Assembly: GCA_041402005.1 (NCBI GenBank)
Contig: JAWKTB010000007.1
Span: forward strand, 186,001 to 250,000
Length of the DNA: 64,000 nt
Direction: 5' to 3'
DNA from: JAJRXR01 sp041402005
GTDB taxonomy: Bacteria > Planctomycetota > Phycisphaerae > Phycisphaerales > UBA1924
Below are positions 18,063 to 26,216 of the stretch, in pieces. The position numbers were made by a program, and so were the translations under genes. How positions within the stretch are numbered: the first letter of the stretch is position 1; every line of letters begins with the position of its first letter. Under the pieces are notes generated by a model. The model was not told the DNA's origin and did not search any database. It worked only from the letters and a program-made list of their open reading frames with translations.

Positions 18063-20017
18063 ATGGGCGCGGGCGACGTGATCGTCGGGATCGACCTGGG
18101 AACGACCAACTCGCTGGTCGCGGTCTGTGACGAGAAGGGCCCGCGCGTACTGGAGGGCGCGGGCGGGGGAGCGATCGTGCCCAGTGTGGTGCGGTACGAG
18201 CGTGACGACGGGGCGCCCGGGGGCGTGCGCACGCTGGTGGGGGTAGAGGCGAAGGAGCGTGCCGTCGAGTTTCCGGAGCGGACGGTGGTGAGCGTCAAGC
18301 GGCTGATGGGGAGGTCGGTCGAAGATGCGCGCGCGGACGTGCCCTACCTGTCGTACCGGGTCGTGGAGGACGAGCACGCGCAGGCTCGGGTCGAGGTGCG
18401 TCTGGGCGAGGACGCGCTGAAGGTGGTCTCGCCCCAAGAGGTGTCGGCGGTGATCCTGCGGGATCTCAAGGCGCGGGCAGAGGAGGCGCTGGGGCACGAG
18501 GTCCACAAGGCGGTGGTGACCGTGCCGGCGTATTTCGACGACGCGCAGCGCCAGGCGACGCGCGACGCCGGGCGCCTCGCGGGGCTGGAGGTCGTGCGGA
18601 TCGTCAACGAGCCGACGGCGGCAGCGCTGGCGTACGGGCTCGGGCTCACGGGGCACACGAAGCCTCGGACGATCGTCGTGTACGACCTGGGCGGGGGGAC
18701 GTTCGATGTGTCCGTCTTGAGGCTGACGCCCGGCGAGGGAGAGGGGGGGACATCGTTCTTCCAGGTGCTCTCGACGGCGGGGGACACAAGGCTTGGGGGG
18801 GATGACGTCGATCACATGCTGGTGTCGCTGTTCGTGCGCGAGATCAGGGGGTGATGGGGGTGAGAACTCGGGCCGGTTGGAATCCGGCCCCACCGGGGAG
18901 TGGGGATGGGGATGTCGAGGATCTGAGCGAGTTCCCGGCGGCGACGCGACGGGCGTTGAAGATGTTCGCCGAGTCGGTCAAATGTCGACTCTCCACGGAG
19001 GAGTCGGCGAGCGTTGCGATCCAGGTGAACCAGCAGCGGGAGTACGAGCGGACGATCACGCGGGGCGAGTTGGAGTCGATGATCGGGCCCTGGGTGGAGC
19101 GGACGATGCGCGCGTGCGACCGGGCGATGCGCGACGCGGGGGAGGCGGTCGCGGCGGGTGTGGACGCGGTCGTGATGGTGGGGGGATCGACGCGGATCCC
19201 GCTCGTGCGCGCGCGGGTGGGCGAGCGGTTCGGGATCGAGCCCTACACGGCTCTCGACCCCGATCGGGTGGTGGCGCTGGGGGCGGCGGTGCAGGCGTCG
19301 ATCCTGGCGGGGACGACCAGGGGCCAACTGCTGCTCGACGTGATCCCGCTCTCCTTGGGCATCGAGACGATCGGCGGGGCGGTGGCGAAGCTGATCGTGC
19401 GCAACTCGACCGCGCCCGCGCGGGCGACGGAGATGTTCTCGACGAGCGTGGACGGGCAGGTCTCGATCAAGCTGAATGTCTTGCAGGGCGAGCGAGAGAT
19501 GGCGGCGGACTGTCGGAGCTTGGGCGTGTTCGAGCTGCGGGGGATCCCGCCGATGCCCGCGGGCGTGCCGCAGGTCGAGGTGGAGTTCCTGGTGGACGCG
19601 AACGGGGTGCTGAGTGTGAGCGCGCGCGAGCGACGGAGCGGCAAGCGGGCCTCGCTGCAGATTGTGCCGAATCATGGGCTGACGCGCGAGGAGGTCGAGC
19701 GGATCGAGGCCGAGAGCTTTGCGCATGCACGCGAGGACATGACGCGTCACCGCGTCGTGGACCTGGTCGCGAACTCGAGGCTGGATCTGAAGTGGATCGG
19801 CGAGCGGCTGGAGCGACACGCGGGGGAACTCGAGGCGTCATACCGGGAGGAGCTTCGGGCGAAGCTCGAGACGGTGCGCGGGTTCGTGTCACGCGGGGAG
19901 GCGGACTGGCGGTCGGTCGATCCGGGCGAGTTCCATAGGGCGAAGCAGGCGCTCGACGAGGCGAGTGTTCGGCTTCAGGAGGTCGCGATCGCGGCGTCGC
20001 TGCGCCAGGAGGGGTGA
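18063..20017 (+). pseudogene. hscA: HscA-like Hsp70 chaperone, split by a short insertion
   Basis: Hsp70 of the HscA type, which helps transfer Fe-S clusters in relatives. Part 1 (18063-18854, 263 aa) has IVGIDLGTTNSLVAV, VVTVPAYFDDAQRQATRDAG and VYDLGGGTFDVSVL, and stops with TGA just after FVREIRG. Part 2 (to 20017) resumes in another frame at DGDVEDLSEFPAATRRALK and holds VMVGGSTRIPLV, the LLDVIPLSLGIET substrate-binding domain, and the helical lid. About 53 nt (18852-18904) look inserted. GTG 18851 or ATG 18854 could restart translation by coupling, but the split falls inside the ATPase domain, so two separate halves would have to assemble. No isc genes are nearby. Confidence 0.8.
18852..18904 (+). 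repeat. Palindromic insertion inside the hscA-like gene
   Basis: GGGCCGG, TTGGAAT, CCGGCCC (18870-18890) is a perfect 7-bp stem with a 7-nt loop. The segment is flanked by GATGGGG at 18853-18859 and 18905-18911. Removing these 53 nt joins the two Hsp70 frames as REIRG-DGDVEDLSE. A small REP-like mobile palindrome is the likely identity (inference). Confidence 0.55.
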
Positions 20018-20156
20018 GGGGGCGTCATCTGTGACGTCTGGAGGGATGGCGCGGGCGGGGCGGGGGTTTGTATGGGGAGTTTGGCGTCTCGGGCGGCGCC
20101 GAGTGCTCGCCCTGGTCGATCTGGCCTCCGGGAGAAGGTCTATCCCGGAGGTCGCG

Positions 20157-23100
20157 ATGCGTGGGCACTTCGATCGATTCGTGGTCGTGATGGTCGCGGG
20201 CGTGCTGTCGGCGTCGTCGGCGTCGGCGGCGACGACGTACTACGTGCGCAAGACGGGCAGCGACAGCAAGTCGGGCACGTCGCCAGCCAACGCGTTCAAG
20301 ACGATCGACAAGGCGGCGGACACCGCGCACGCGGGCGACACGATCTACGTCGGCGCCGGCACGTACGTGGAGACGATCACGCCCAACAACGACGGGACGT
20401 CTGGCTCGCCGATCACGTTCATCGCGGACACGACCGGGACACAGACCGGGGACGCCGGGACGGTGACGATCCAGAAGTCCGGGACGAGCGGCAACGCCCT
20501 ACTGATCCAGAACGACGATTACATCACGTTCCGGGGTTTCGTCATCGAGGGCGGGTCGGACACGATCAAGTGGGACAACTCCGACGGCGGCGTGCTGGAA
20601 AACTGCACGATCCGCAACGCCGACGACGACATGATCGAGGTCGCCAACGGCTCCGACCTGACCATCACCTCGTGCACGCTGACCGACTCGAACGACGACG
20701 GCGTCGTGGTTTCGGGCGGCGATGCCACGCTCGTCGCGTGCAACATCGACCAGATGAACGACCGCGCGATCTCGATCACCAGCAGCGGCTCCACGGTCTC
20801 GGTGCGCCGGTGCACGATCTGGAACTCGGGGTACGGCGTGCGCACGACCTACGGGACCGCCACGATCGTCAACTGCGTCTTCTACGACATCGACAGCGAC
20901 GCGGTCCGGGGCGAGAACTCCTCCGTCTTGCACGTTTACGCCTGCACGATGGACGACATCGGCAGCGACGGCGTCCAGTCATACGGCACGGCGAATGTCT
21001 ACGACAACATCATGACGCATATCGGCGACGACGGCATGGACAAGGAGAGCGGGACGTTCAACGCCTCGCACAACCTGATCTGGTCGTATGCCGACAGCCG
21101 CTCCGAGGGCTTCGACTCGACCGAGTACTCGTTCGACCCGGGCTATGTGGACAGGTCGGCGCGGGACTACCGCCTGAGCGCCGGCTCGGGCGCGATCGAC
21201 ATCGGGCAGAGCATCAGCTCGATGACGAGCGTGGACCGCCTGAACGGGCCGAGGCCGACGGGGAGCGGGTGGGATCTCGGGGCGTACGAGTACGGCGCCG
21301 CGGTGGTGTACGCGCCGATCCCGTACACGACCGACTTCGAGTCGGGCGCCGGCGCGGAGTGGACGAACGGGACGACGACGAGCAATGCCACGCTGACCCA
21401 GTTCGCGGGGCGGTACTGGAAGACGAGCTCGGACTCACTGCTCCCGACGCTGCACGTCTCGGGCACACCCGGGGAGGTGTACTACCTCTTCTTCGACCTG
21501 TACGTCATCGACTCGTGGGACGGCGACAACACGTCATGGGGGCCGGACCGGGTGTACGTGGACATCAATGGGTCGAGGTTGTTCGACTACTCGTTCTCGA
21601 ACATCGACGGCTACCCCGCGGACAATCCGTACTCGCCGAGCGCCCAGGGCAACTTCGGCTTCAGCGGGAGCTGGCCCGAATCGGTGTACCGCCGGATCTA
21701 CATCCAGTTCACGCCCTTGACGTCGCAGACGGTGATCGCGTTCTCGACGAGCAACATGCAGGGCATCGACGACGAGTCGTTCGGCATCGACAACGTGATG
21801 GTGCTCGATGAGGACGACGCGCAGGCGTACCTCCCGATCTTCACCGACGTCTCTGAGGACACGGGCTTTGACCTCGCCAACTCCGCCGACATCCAGCGGG
21901 CCTCGGGGCTGCACTGGGCGGACCTCGATGGCGACGGCGACATGGACGTGATCATCACGGGCGAGTCCAGCCGCGTGCTCCGGTACGATGCGAACTCGGA
22001 CACGTTCAGCGCGGCGACGATCGGGGGCGGGGGGCTCTGGCGGGCCGGCGCCTTCGTGGACGCGGACGGGGACGGGGACCTCGACTTCTGGGCCGGGTGC
22101 GACAACTCGTACTACGTCGAGAGCCTGTACACAAACACGTGGCCGGGCGCGATGTCGTACGCGGGCGGCGCGGGCGTCAGTGATCCCTCGAACAACGAGG
22201 GCCTGAGCGCCTTCGACATCGACAACGACGGGTGGACGGACATTGTGATGTTCTCGGAGAACGGGAACTGGGTGCTGCGCAACACCCGCGAGAGCCCGGC
22301 GCGCTTCGAGGCCAGCGACGACCCGGCGCTGGGCCTGAACGACTCGGGCAGCGTGGGCAACGGCGCCTTCGTCAGTTCGGGCGACGTCAACAACGACGGG
22401 TACGTCGACTTCTTCTACCACTACAACAAGGGCGTGCTCCTGCTCTCCGACGGCGCGGGGGCCTACATCCGCACCACGCCCTCCCCCCAGGCGGACACGG
22501 GCAACAACGAGAAGACCGGCTCGGCGTGGGGCGACTACGACAACGACGGGGATCTCGACCTGTACGTGCCCTACCGGAGCGGGGGCGGGCGCCTGTACCG
22601 CAACGACGGGGGGACGTTCACGAACGTCGCGTCGAGTGCGGGGATCACCGACACCTGCGAGCAGTCCTCCTCGTCCTGGGGCGATTTCGACAACGACGGG
22701 GATCTGGACCTGCTGATCGCGACCGGGGACGGTGACCCGGTCCTGCTCTACGAGAACCAGGGCGACGGGACGTTCGAACTCGTCGACAAGGGGGCGGGGG
22801 TCGGGGGGAACGCGCACGACGCCGTCTTCGTGGATTACGACTCGGACGGCGACCTCGACATCGCGATCACGCGCGAGGACGACACCAACGTCCTCCTCCG
22901 CAACGACACCAACACCTCGGCGTATCTGAAGGTCCGCGTCGTGCGCACCGTCGGGGCGGCGATCATCGAGCAGGTCGGCGTCCACGTCGAGCTGTGGGAC
23001 CAGACGATGACAACCATGCTCGCGCGGCGCGACATCGGCGTTGCGCGGGGCTTCGGCGGGTCCGAGCCCGTCTGGGCGCACTTCGGTGGCGTGGACCCGG

Positions 23101-23285
23101 GGCTGACGTACAACGTCAAGGTGATCTGGCCCGGCGGGGATGAGACCGTCGCGGAGGTCATGCCCGGCGCCGCGCAGACCACCTTCGGGAGCGTGACGGT
23201 GCCCCAGATGCTGACCATCAACGGGCAGACCGCCTCGCTGCGCGTGACCCGCTGGCGCGAGGTCAAGGCGATCTCGGACGACTGA
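20157..23285 (+). CDS. Secreted beta-helix, FG-GAP/VCBS and UnbV-like protein
   Basis: Exported 1042-aa protein with a signal peptide ending SASSASA. Residues ~25-400 form a right-handed parallel beta-helix of the pectate-lyase type, with repeated strands (VLENCTIRN, LTITSCTLTD, VSVRRCTIWN, ATIVNCVFYD) and an Asp-rich DGV/DAV turn pattern, after the DUF1565-like start GTSPANAFKTIDKA. A middle domain (~420-560) looks like a carbohydrate-binding jelly roll. Then come seven FG-GAP/VCBS repeats with calcium-type motifs such as DLDGDGDMDV, DYDNDGDLDLY and DFDNDGDLDLL. The C-terminus (VHVELWDQ...GFGGSEPVWAHFGG...VIWPGGDE) matches the ASPIC/UnbV domain. GGAGG lies 6 nt before ATG 20157. It is probably a cell-surface or extracellular polysaccharide-binding protein; no catalytic residues are assigned. 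Confidence 0.85.
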   Translation: MRGHFDRFVVVMVAGVLSASSASAATTYYVRKTGSDSKSGTSPANAFKTIDKAADTAHAGDTIYVGAGTYVETITPNNDGTSGSPITFIADTTGTQTGDAGTVTIQKSGTSGNALLIQNDDYITFRGFVIEGGSDTIKWDNSDGGVLENCTIRNADDDMIEVANGSDLTITSCTLTDSNDDGVVVSGGDATLVACNIDQMNDRAISITSSGSTVSVRRCTIWNSGYGVRTTYGTATIVNCVFYDIDSDAVRGENSSVLHVYACTMDDIGSDGVQSYGTANVYDNIMTHIGDDGMDKESGTFNASHNLIWSYADSRSEGFDSTEYSFDPGYVDRSARDYRLSAGSGAIDIGQSISSMTSVDRLNGPRPTGSGWDLGAYEYGAAVVYAPIPYTTDFESGAGAEWTNGTTTSNATLTQFAGRYWKTSSDSLLPTLHVSGTPGEVYYLFFDLYVIDSWDGDNTSWGPDRVYVDINGSRLFDYSFSNIDGYPADNPYSPSAQGNFGFSGSWPESVYRRIYIQFTPLTSQTVIAFSTSNMQGIDDESFGIDNVMVLDEDDAQAYLPIFTDVSEDTGFDLANSADIQRASGLHWADLDGDGDMDVIITGESSRVLRYDANSDTFSAATIGGGGLWRAGAFVDADGDGDLDFWAGCDNSYYVESLYTNTWPGAMSYAGGAGVSDPSNNEGLSAFDIDNDGWTDIVMFSENGNWVLRNTRESPARFEASDDPALGLNDSGSVGNGAFVSSGDVNNDGYVDFFYHYNKGVLLLSDGAGAYIRTTPSPQADTGNNEKTGSAWGDYDNDGDLDLYVPYRSGGGRLYRNDGGTFTNVASSAGITDTCEQSSSSWGDFDNDGDLDLLIATGDGDPVLLYENQGDGTFELVDKGAGVGGNAHDAVFVDYDSDGDLDIAITREDDTNVLLRNDTNTSAYLKVRVVRTVGAAIIEQVGVHVELWDQTMTTMLARRDIGVARGFGGSEPVWAHFGGVDPGLTYNVKVIWPGGDETVAEVMPGAAQTTFGSVTVPQMLTINGQTASLRVTRWREVKAISDD

Positions 23286-23322
23286 GCGACACGAGGCCTC
23301 GGGGGCGCGGGACGGCGGCTGC

Positions 23323-23328
23323 TATGCT
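23323..23328 (+). promoter_or_regulatory. -10-like TATGCT, 5 nt before phosphatase-cytochrome gene
   Basis: TATGCT ends 5 nt before ATG 23334 and there is no Shine-Dalgarno. Leaderless-type start. Confidence 0.45.
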
Positions 23329-23333
23329 CCGCC

Positions 23334-24251
23334 ATGCGCACGATCTCCCTCGCACTCGTCGGCCTGACGCTCGTTGCGGGCTCATGCACGTCGTCGCATA
23401 CGCGTGATGACCAGGCGATGCATCCGGCACGGGTGTCCGACGCCGCGCTCCCGCCCGGGGTATTCGAGGTCGTGCCTGGCGTGTATTCGGGGCCGATGCC
23501 CGAGGGGCGCGAGGGGTTCGAGACGCTGGCGGCGCTGGGCGTGAGGACGGTGCTGTCGGTGGACGGCGCCCGCCCGGACGTCGAGGACGCCGCGGCGTGC
23601 GAGATCGCGTACGCCCAGGTCCCGACGCAGTACGCCGGGATCACCGACGACGAGCGGGACGAGATCGCCCGAGCGCTGCGGGACTCGCCCCGCCCGATCT
23701 ACGTCCACTGTCATCACGGCCAGCACCGGGGTCCGGCGGCGACGGCGACGGGGATGATCGCGCTGGGCGAGATCGACAACGCCGCCGGGCTCGAGCTGCT
23801 CGAGAAGGCGGGCACGAGCGCGTCGTACCCGGGGCTCTGGGCGGCGGTGCGCGAGGCGAGGCCCCTGGACTCGGCCCGGATCGACGCGGCGCCCGTGGCG
23901 CCACCAGTCGCGACCGTCTCCGACTACGTCGCGGGCATGAGCGCGATCGACCACGCGTGGGACCATCTGAAGGCGTGCCAGGACGCGGGGTGGGCGGCGC
24001 CCGACGACCACCCGGACCTTGTCCCGGCCGCGGAGGCGGGCATCATCGCGGACACGTTCCGTCAGGTGATGGCCGACCCTGAGGTCGCGGGCAAGCCCGA
24101 GGATTTTCATATTTGGCTGCGCGAGGCGCAGGCGAACGCCACGGAGCTCGAGCGCCTGATCGTTGCGGGGGCGGGGCGCGAGCGGATCGACGAGGGGCTC
24201 AAGGCGCTGGGGGCGTCGTGCAAGACGTGCCACGCGAAGTACCGGGATTGA
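23334..24251 (+). CDS. Lipoprotein fusing a tyrosine-phosphatase-like domain to a cytochrome c'-like domain
   Basis: Exported 305-aa protein. A signal peptide with lipobox-like LVAGSC (Cys18) suggests a membrane-anchored periplasmic lipoprotein. Residues ~42-175 resemble dual-specificity/tyrosine phosphatases: VVPGVYSGPMPEGREGFETL, the strand GVRTVLSVDG, and the P-loop HCHHGQHR (Cys126, Arg132; the Cx5R signature). Residues ~190-305 are helical (SDYVAGMSAIDHAWDHLKAC, AEAGIIADTFRQVM) and end in GLKALGASCKTCHAKYRD, the CxxCH heme site (296-300) at the extreme C-terminus, as in class II cytochromes c'. The combination is unusual. The 3' end is duplicated at 25574-25662. TATGCT lies 5 nt before the ATG. 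Confidence 0.8.
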   Translation: MRTISLALVGLTLVAGSCTSSHTRDDQAMHPARVSDAALPPGVFEVVPGVYSGPMPEGREGFETLAALGVRTVLSVDGARPDVEDAAACEIAYAQVPTQYAGITDDERDEIARALRDSPRPIYVHCHHGQHRGPAATATGMIALGEIDNAAGLELLEKAGTSASYPGLWAAVREARPLDSARIDAAPVAPPVATVSDYVAGMSAIDHAWDHLKACQDAGWAAPDDHPDLVPAAEAGIIADTFRQVMADPEVAGKPEDFHIWLREAQANATELERLIVAGAGRERIDEGLKALGASCKTCHAKYRD

Positions 24252-24253
24252 GG
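24166..24253 (+). repeat. Direct repeat copy 1 (3' end of phosphatase-cytochrome gene)
   Basis: This 88-nt segment includes the heme-motif codons and stop of the phosphatase-cytochrome gene. It recurs at 25574-25662, 1.4 kb downstream, in the same orientation. Confidence 0.85.
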
Positions 24254-24293
24254 CCCGTCAAGGACGTTCTCGCCTGAGCGTGGAGCGGGGCGC

Positions 24294-24374
24294 ATCCACA
24301 TATTTATGTGGATCTTGCGTTCGGCCTGTGGTCCCGGCATATTTTTCGTGAGTTCTCAGAAATATCGTGAGAAC
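24294..24374 (+). other. Two hairpins in an AT-rich spacer
   Basis: ATCCACAT, ATTT, ATGTGGAT (24294-24313) and GTTCTCA...TGAGAAC (24352-24374) are both perfect stems, in a stretch far more AT-rich than its surroundings. The first may terminate the upstream gene, though no T-run follows directly. The second lies 27 nt before a TAGGCT hexamer. Confidence 0.5.
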
Positions 24375-24400
24375 CCCCTTGGCGCGACGGCGGGGGGGGG

Positions 24401-24406
24401 TAGGCT
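24401..24406 (+). promoter_or_regulatory. -10-like TAGGCT upstream of 24441 gene
   Basis: TAGGCT lies 34 nt before ATG 24441, leaving a leader that includes GGGAGGG. This is a conventional arrangement. Confidence 0.4.
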
Positions 24407-24440
24407 ACATGCGATCGGCATCGTGCAAAAGGGAGGGACG

Positions 24441-25385
24441 ATGCGGCACAAGAAGCAATGCGGGGTGATGGTCCTGTTGGCGGGATCGGTGATGGTGGGC
24501 GTCGGGCCGCCCTCGGCGCGGACGCCGGAGATCTCGCACCTGCCGGTGGCGGTGCAGGATGAGATCCTGGAGTGGCGTTCGCGTCTGGAGTCCGCGGCGT
24601 GCCTCAAGGTCGTGGCGGACCTCGATGAAACGTGGGAACGGATGGACCAGCTCGACGAGCGGGGAGACCCTGTCGTGGTGCGGCGAGAGCGGTTCCAGTG
24701 TCACGCGTGGATGACGCCGGACATGCTCTGGCTGGTGATCTTTGCGTACGACGGCGAGCATGTTGACACGGCAACTCCACGAACCCAGATCTTGTGGGAA
24801 CGCGAGTCGCGGCTGGTTCGGGAGCGGTATTGGGATGAGCAGGAAAATGTGTATCGCATGGTTCGATACATGGAGGAACGGCCTTGGGGACCTGAAAACG
24901 CGCACCTTGTGACCAAGGGGTGCAACTACGGGAGCCTCATGGAGTCGTGGCTTGTGGGAGGGCCGGGGTTGGAGGACCGATGCCTTTCGTTCCAGTCGTA
25001 CGCCCTCATGCGCACGCCGAATCTCGCAATCGTGCCGCCCGATCACACGGAATCAGGCGTGTGGCTTGATGTGTTTCGTGTTGGATACGAGCGAGATACG
25101 CAGGTTGAGGGCGACAAGCTCTATCGCCGTCAAGATTTTGCGCTGCTCTCGCGTGACGAGAATGGCGAGCCGGTCGTGAGCGAACGCCGGACGATCGTGA
25201 TGACAGATCAGAAAGATGGCGGCGCGAGACCCACGCAAATCTATGGGACAAAGCATCTCGCATACGAGTTCTATCAAGAGGCACCAGAACAGCTTACGAC
25301 AAGCGTCTCGGCGTTCGCGCGAGATATCGACGCGATCGCTTCCCCGCTCGGCTTGGCGGACGTACCGACGACAACGGGCGACTGA
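24441..25385 (+). CDS. Secreted protein of unknown function, atypical composition
   Basis: Exported 314-aa protein that I do not recognise. An N-terminal hydrophobic segment (CGVMVLLAGSVMVGVGPPSA) looks like a signal peptide. The mature part is rich in Trp, Tyr, Arg and Glu (WERMDQLDERGDP, YWDEQENVYRMVRYMEERPWG, DKLYRRQDFALLSRDENGEP) with a mixed alpha/beta look and four or so cysteines. GGGAGGGACG before ATG 24441 is a good ribosome-binding site; the frame is open upstream, but without coding character. Codon third positions are visibly less GC-rich than in neighbours. The gene sits between two direct repeats of the upstream gene's 3' end, so it may have arrived by insertion or transfer. Confidence 0.75.
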   Translation: MRHKKQCGVMVLLAGSVMVGVGPPSARTPEISHLPVAVQDEILEWRSRLESAACLKVVADLDETWERMDQLDERGDPVVVRRERFQCHAWMTPDMLWLVIFAYDGEHVDTATPRTQILWERESRLVRERYWDEQENVYRMVRYMEERPWGPENAHLVTKGCNYGSLMESWLVGGPGLEDRCLSFQSYALMRTPNLAIVPPDHTESGVWLDVFRVGYERDTQVEGDKLYRRQDFALLSRDENGEPVVSERRTIVMTDQKDGGARPTQIYGTKHLAYEFYQEAPEQLTTSVSAFARDIDAIASPLGLADVPTTTGD

Positions 25386-25443
25386 CGAGAGCCCACGAAC
25401 TCCGACAGCGGGAGCCTCGATCGCGGACCCGCGGATGACTGCA

Positions 25444-25460
25444 ACACGTCGAAGACGTGT
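25444..25460 (+). terminator. Hairpin after the 24441 gene
   Basis: ACACGTC, GAA, GACGTGT is a perfect 7-bp stem 58 nt after the stop. No T-run follows. The remaining 25386-25709 spacer holds the second direct repeat and no supportable gene. Confidence 0.4.
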
Positions 25461-25573
25461 GGCGACAATGGAGGGTCGTGCACGTGGTCGGACGTGAGTC
25501 AGTCAACGACCGCTGAGCAAGAAGTGCCCGTGCATAAAGCGTTCCGCGGCGGCCCCGAAGTTTGTGGGGCGCC

Positions 25574-25662
25574 GCGGGGGGCGGGGCGCGAGCGGATCGA
25601 CGAGGGGTTCAAGGCTGGGGACGTCGTGCAAGACGTGCCACGCGAAGTATCGGGATTGAGGC
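25574..25662 (+). pseudogene. Direct repeat copy 2: remnant of a cytochrome c' C-terminus
   Basis: Near-identical copy of 24166-24253, including the codons for the CxxCH motif and the final TGA. It has lost 2 nt (CAAGGCTGGGG against CAAGGCGCTGGGGG), which shifts the frame, so it cannot encode the heme site. Only the 3' end of the gene is present. It marks either an old tandem duplication or the far side of an insertion. Confidence 0.8.
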
Positions 25663-25697
25663 GGCGGCGTTGTCTTGCGAATGACTGACCTCGCCGG

Positions 25698-25703
25698 TAG
25701 CGT
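25698..25703 (+). promoter_or_regulatory. -10-like TAGCGT, 6 nt before GYF/DUF4190 gene
   Basis: TAGCGT ends 6 nt before ATG 25710 with no Shine-Dalgarno. Leaderless-type start. Confidence 0.4.
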
Positions 25704-25709
25704 GCTGGC

Positions 25710-26216
25710 ATGGCCGCTCGCCAGACGATTCGCACTCCGGACGGCACGACCTACGGCCCGGTCGGCGAGGACGTGCTGCGTCAGTGGGCGATCGAGGGGC
25801 GGGTGCCGCGAGAGAGCGTGCTGATCGCGGAGGACGGGGGAGTCGAGACGCGGGCGATCGATCATCCGGAGCTGGGGCCGATCCTGCGGGCGCCGCCGAC
25901 GGTCCGGGGCGCCGTCCCCCCGCCCCCCGAGGGGGACGTCACGGGCGGGCTGATCCCGTACAAGAACGGGGCGGCGCTGGCGTCGTATTACGTCGGCATC
26001 GGGTCGTGGGCGGCGTTGATCCTCTTCCCGCTCGGGCTTGTCGCGGGGATCATCGCGATCGTGCTCGGGGTCAAGGGGCTCAAGAAGCACAAGGCCACGC
26101 CCGCGGTGCACGGCGTCGCCCACGCGTGGGTGGGAATCATCTGCGGCTCACTGGTGTCTCTGATCACGCTTGCGGTCGTCACGCTCATCATCGTGGGCGT
26201 GGCGAGCGGGAACTAA
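25710..26216 (+). CDS. GYF-like and DUF4190-like membrane protein
   Basis: 168-aa protein. The N-terminal ~45 residues (RTPDGTTYGPVGEDVLRQWAIEGRVPRESVLIAEDGG) match the bacterial GYF_2-type domain, a small fold thought to bind proline-rich peptides. A Pro-rich linker (AVPPPPEGD) follows. The C-terminal half has two membrane segments (YVGIGSWAALILFPLGLVAGIIAIVLGVKGLKKHK and AWVIGIICGSLVSLITLAVVTLIIVG-like), with the conserved LGVKGLKK turn of the DUF4190 type. It is probably an inner-membrane protein with a cytoplasmic GYF domain. Function unknown. It converges with the DUF4034-like trio, sharing 4 nt at the 3' ends. Confidence 0.8.
   Translation: MAARQTIRTPDGTTYGPVGEDVLRQWAIEGRVPRESVLIAEDGGVETRAIDHPELGPILRAPPTVRGAVPPPPEGDVTGGLIPYKNGAALASYYVGIGSWAALILFPLGLVAGIIAIVLGVKGLKKHKATPAVHGVAHAWVGIICGSLVSLITLAVVTLIIVGVASGN

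Noticed and set aside
20018..20156. Small RNA between hscA and the VCBS gene
   Set aside because: Only a weak 5-bp hairpin (CGTCA/TGACG); the segment is explained by the leader of the downstream gene.
24306..24440. N-terminal extension of the 24441 gene
   Set aside because: The open frame crosses hairpins and a -10-like site; ATG 24441 has a good ribosome-binding site and starts a signal peptide.
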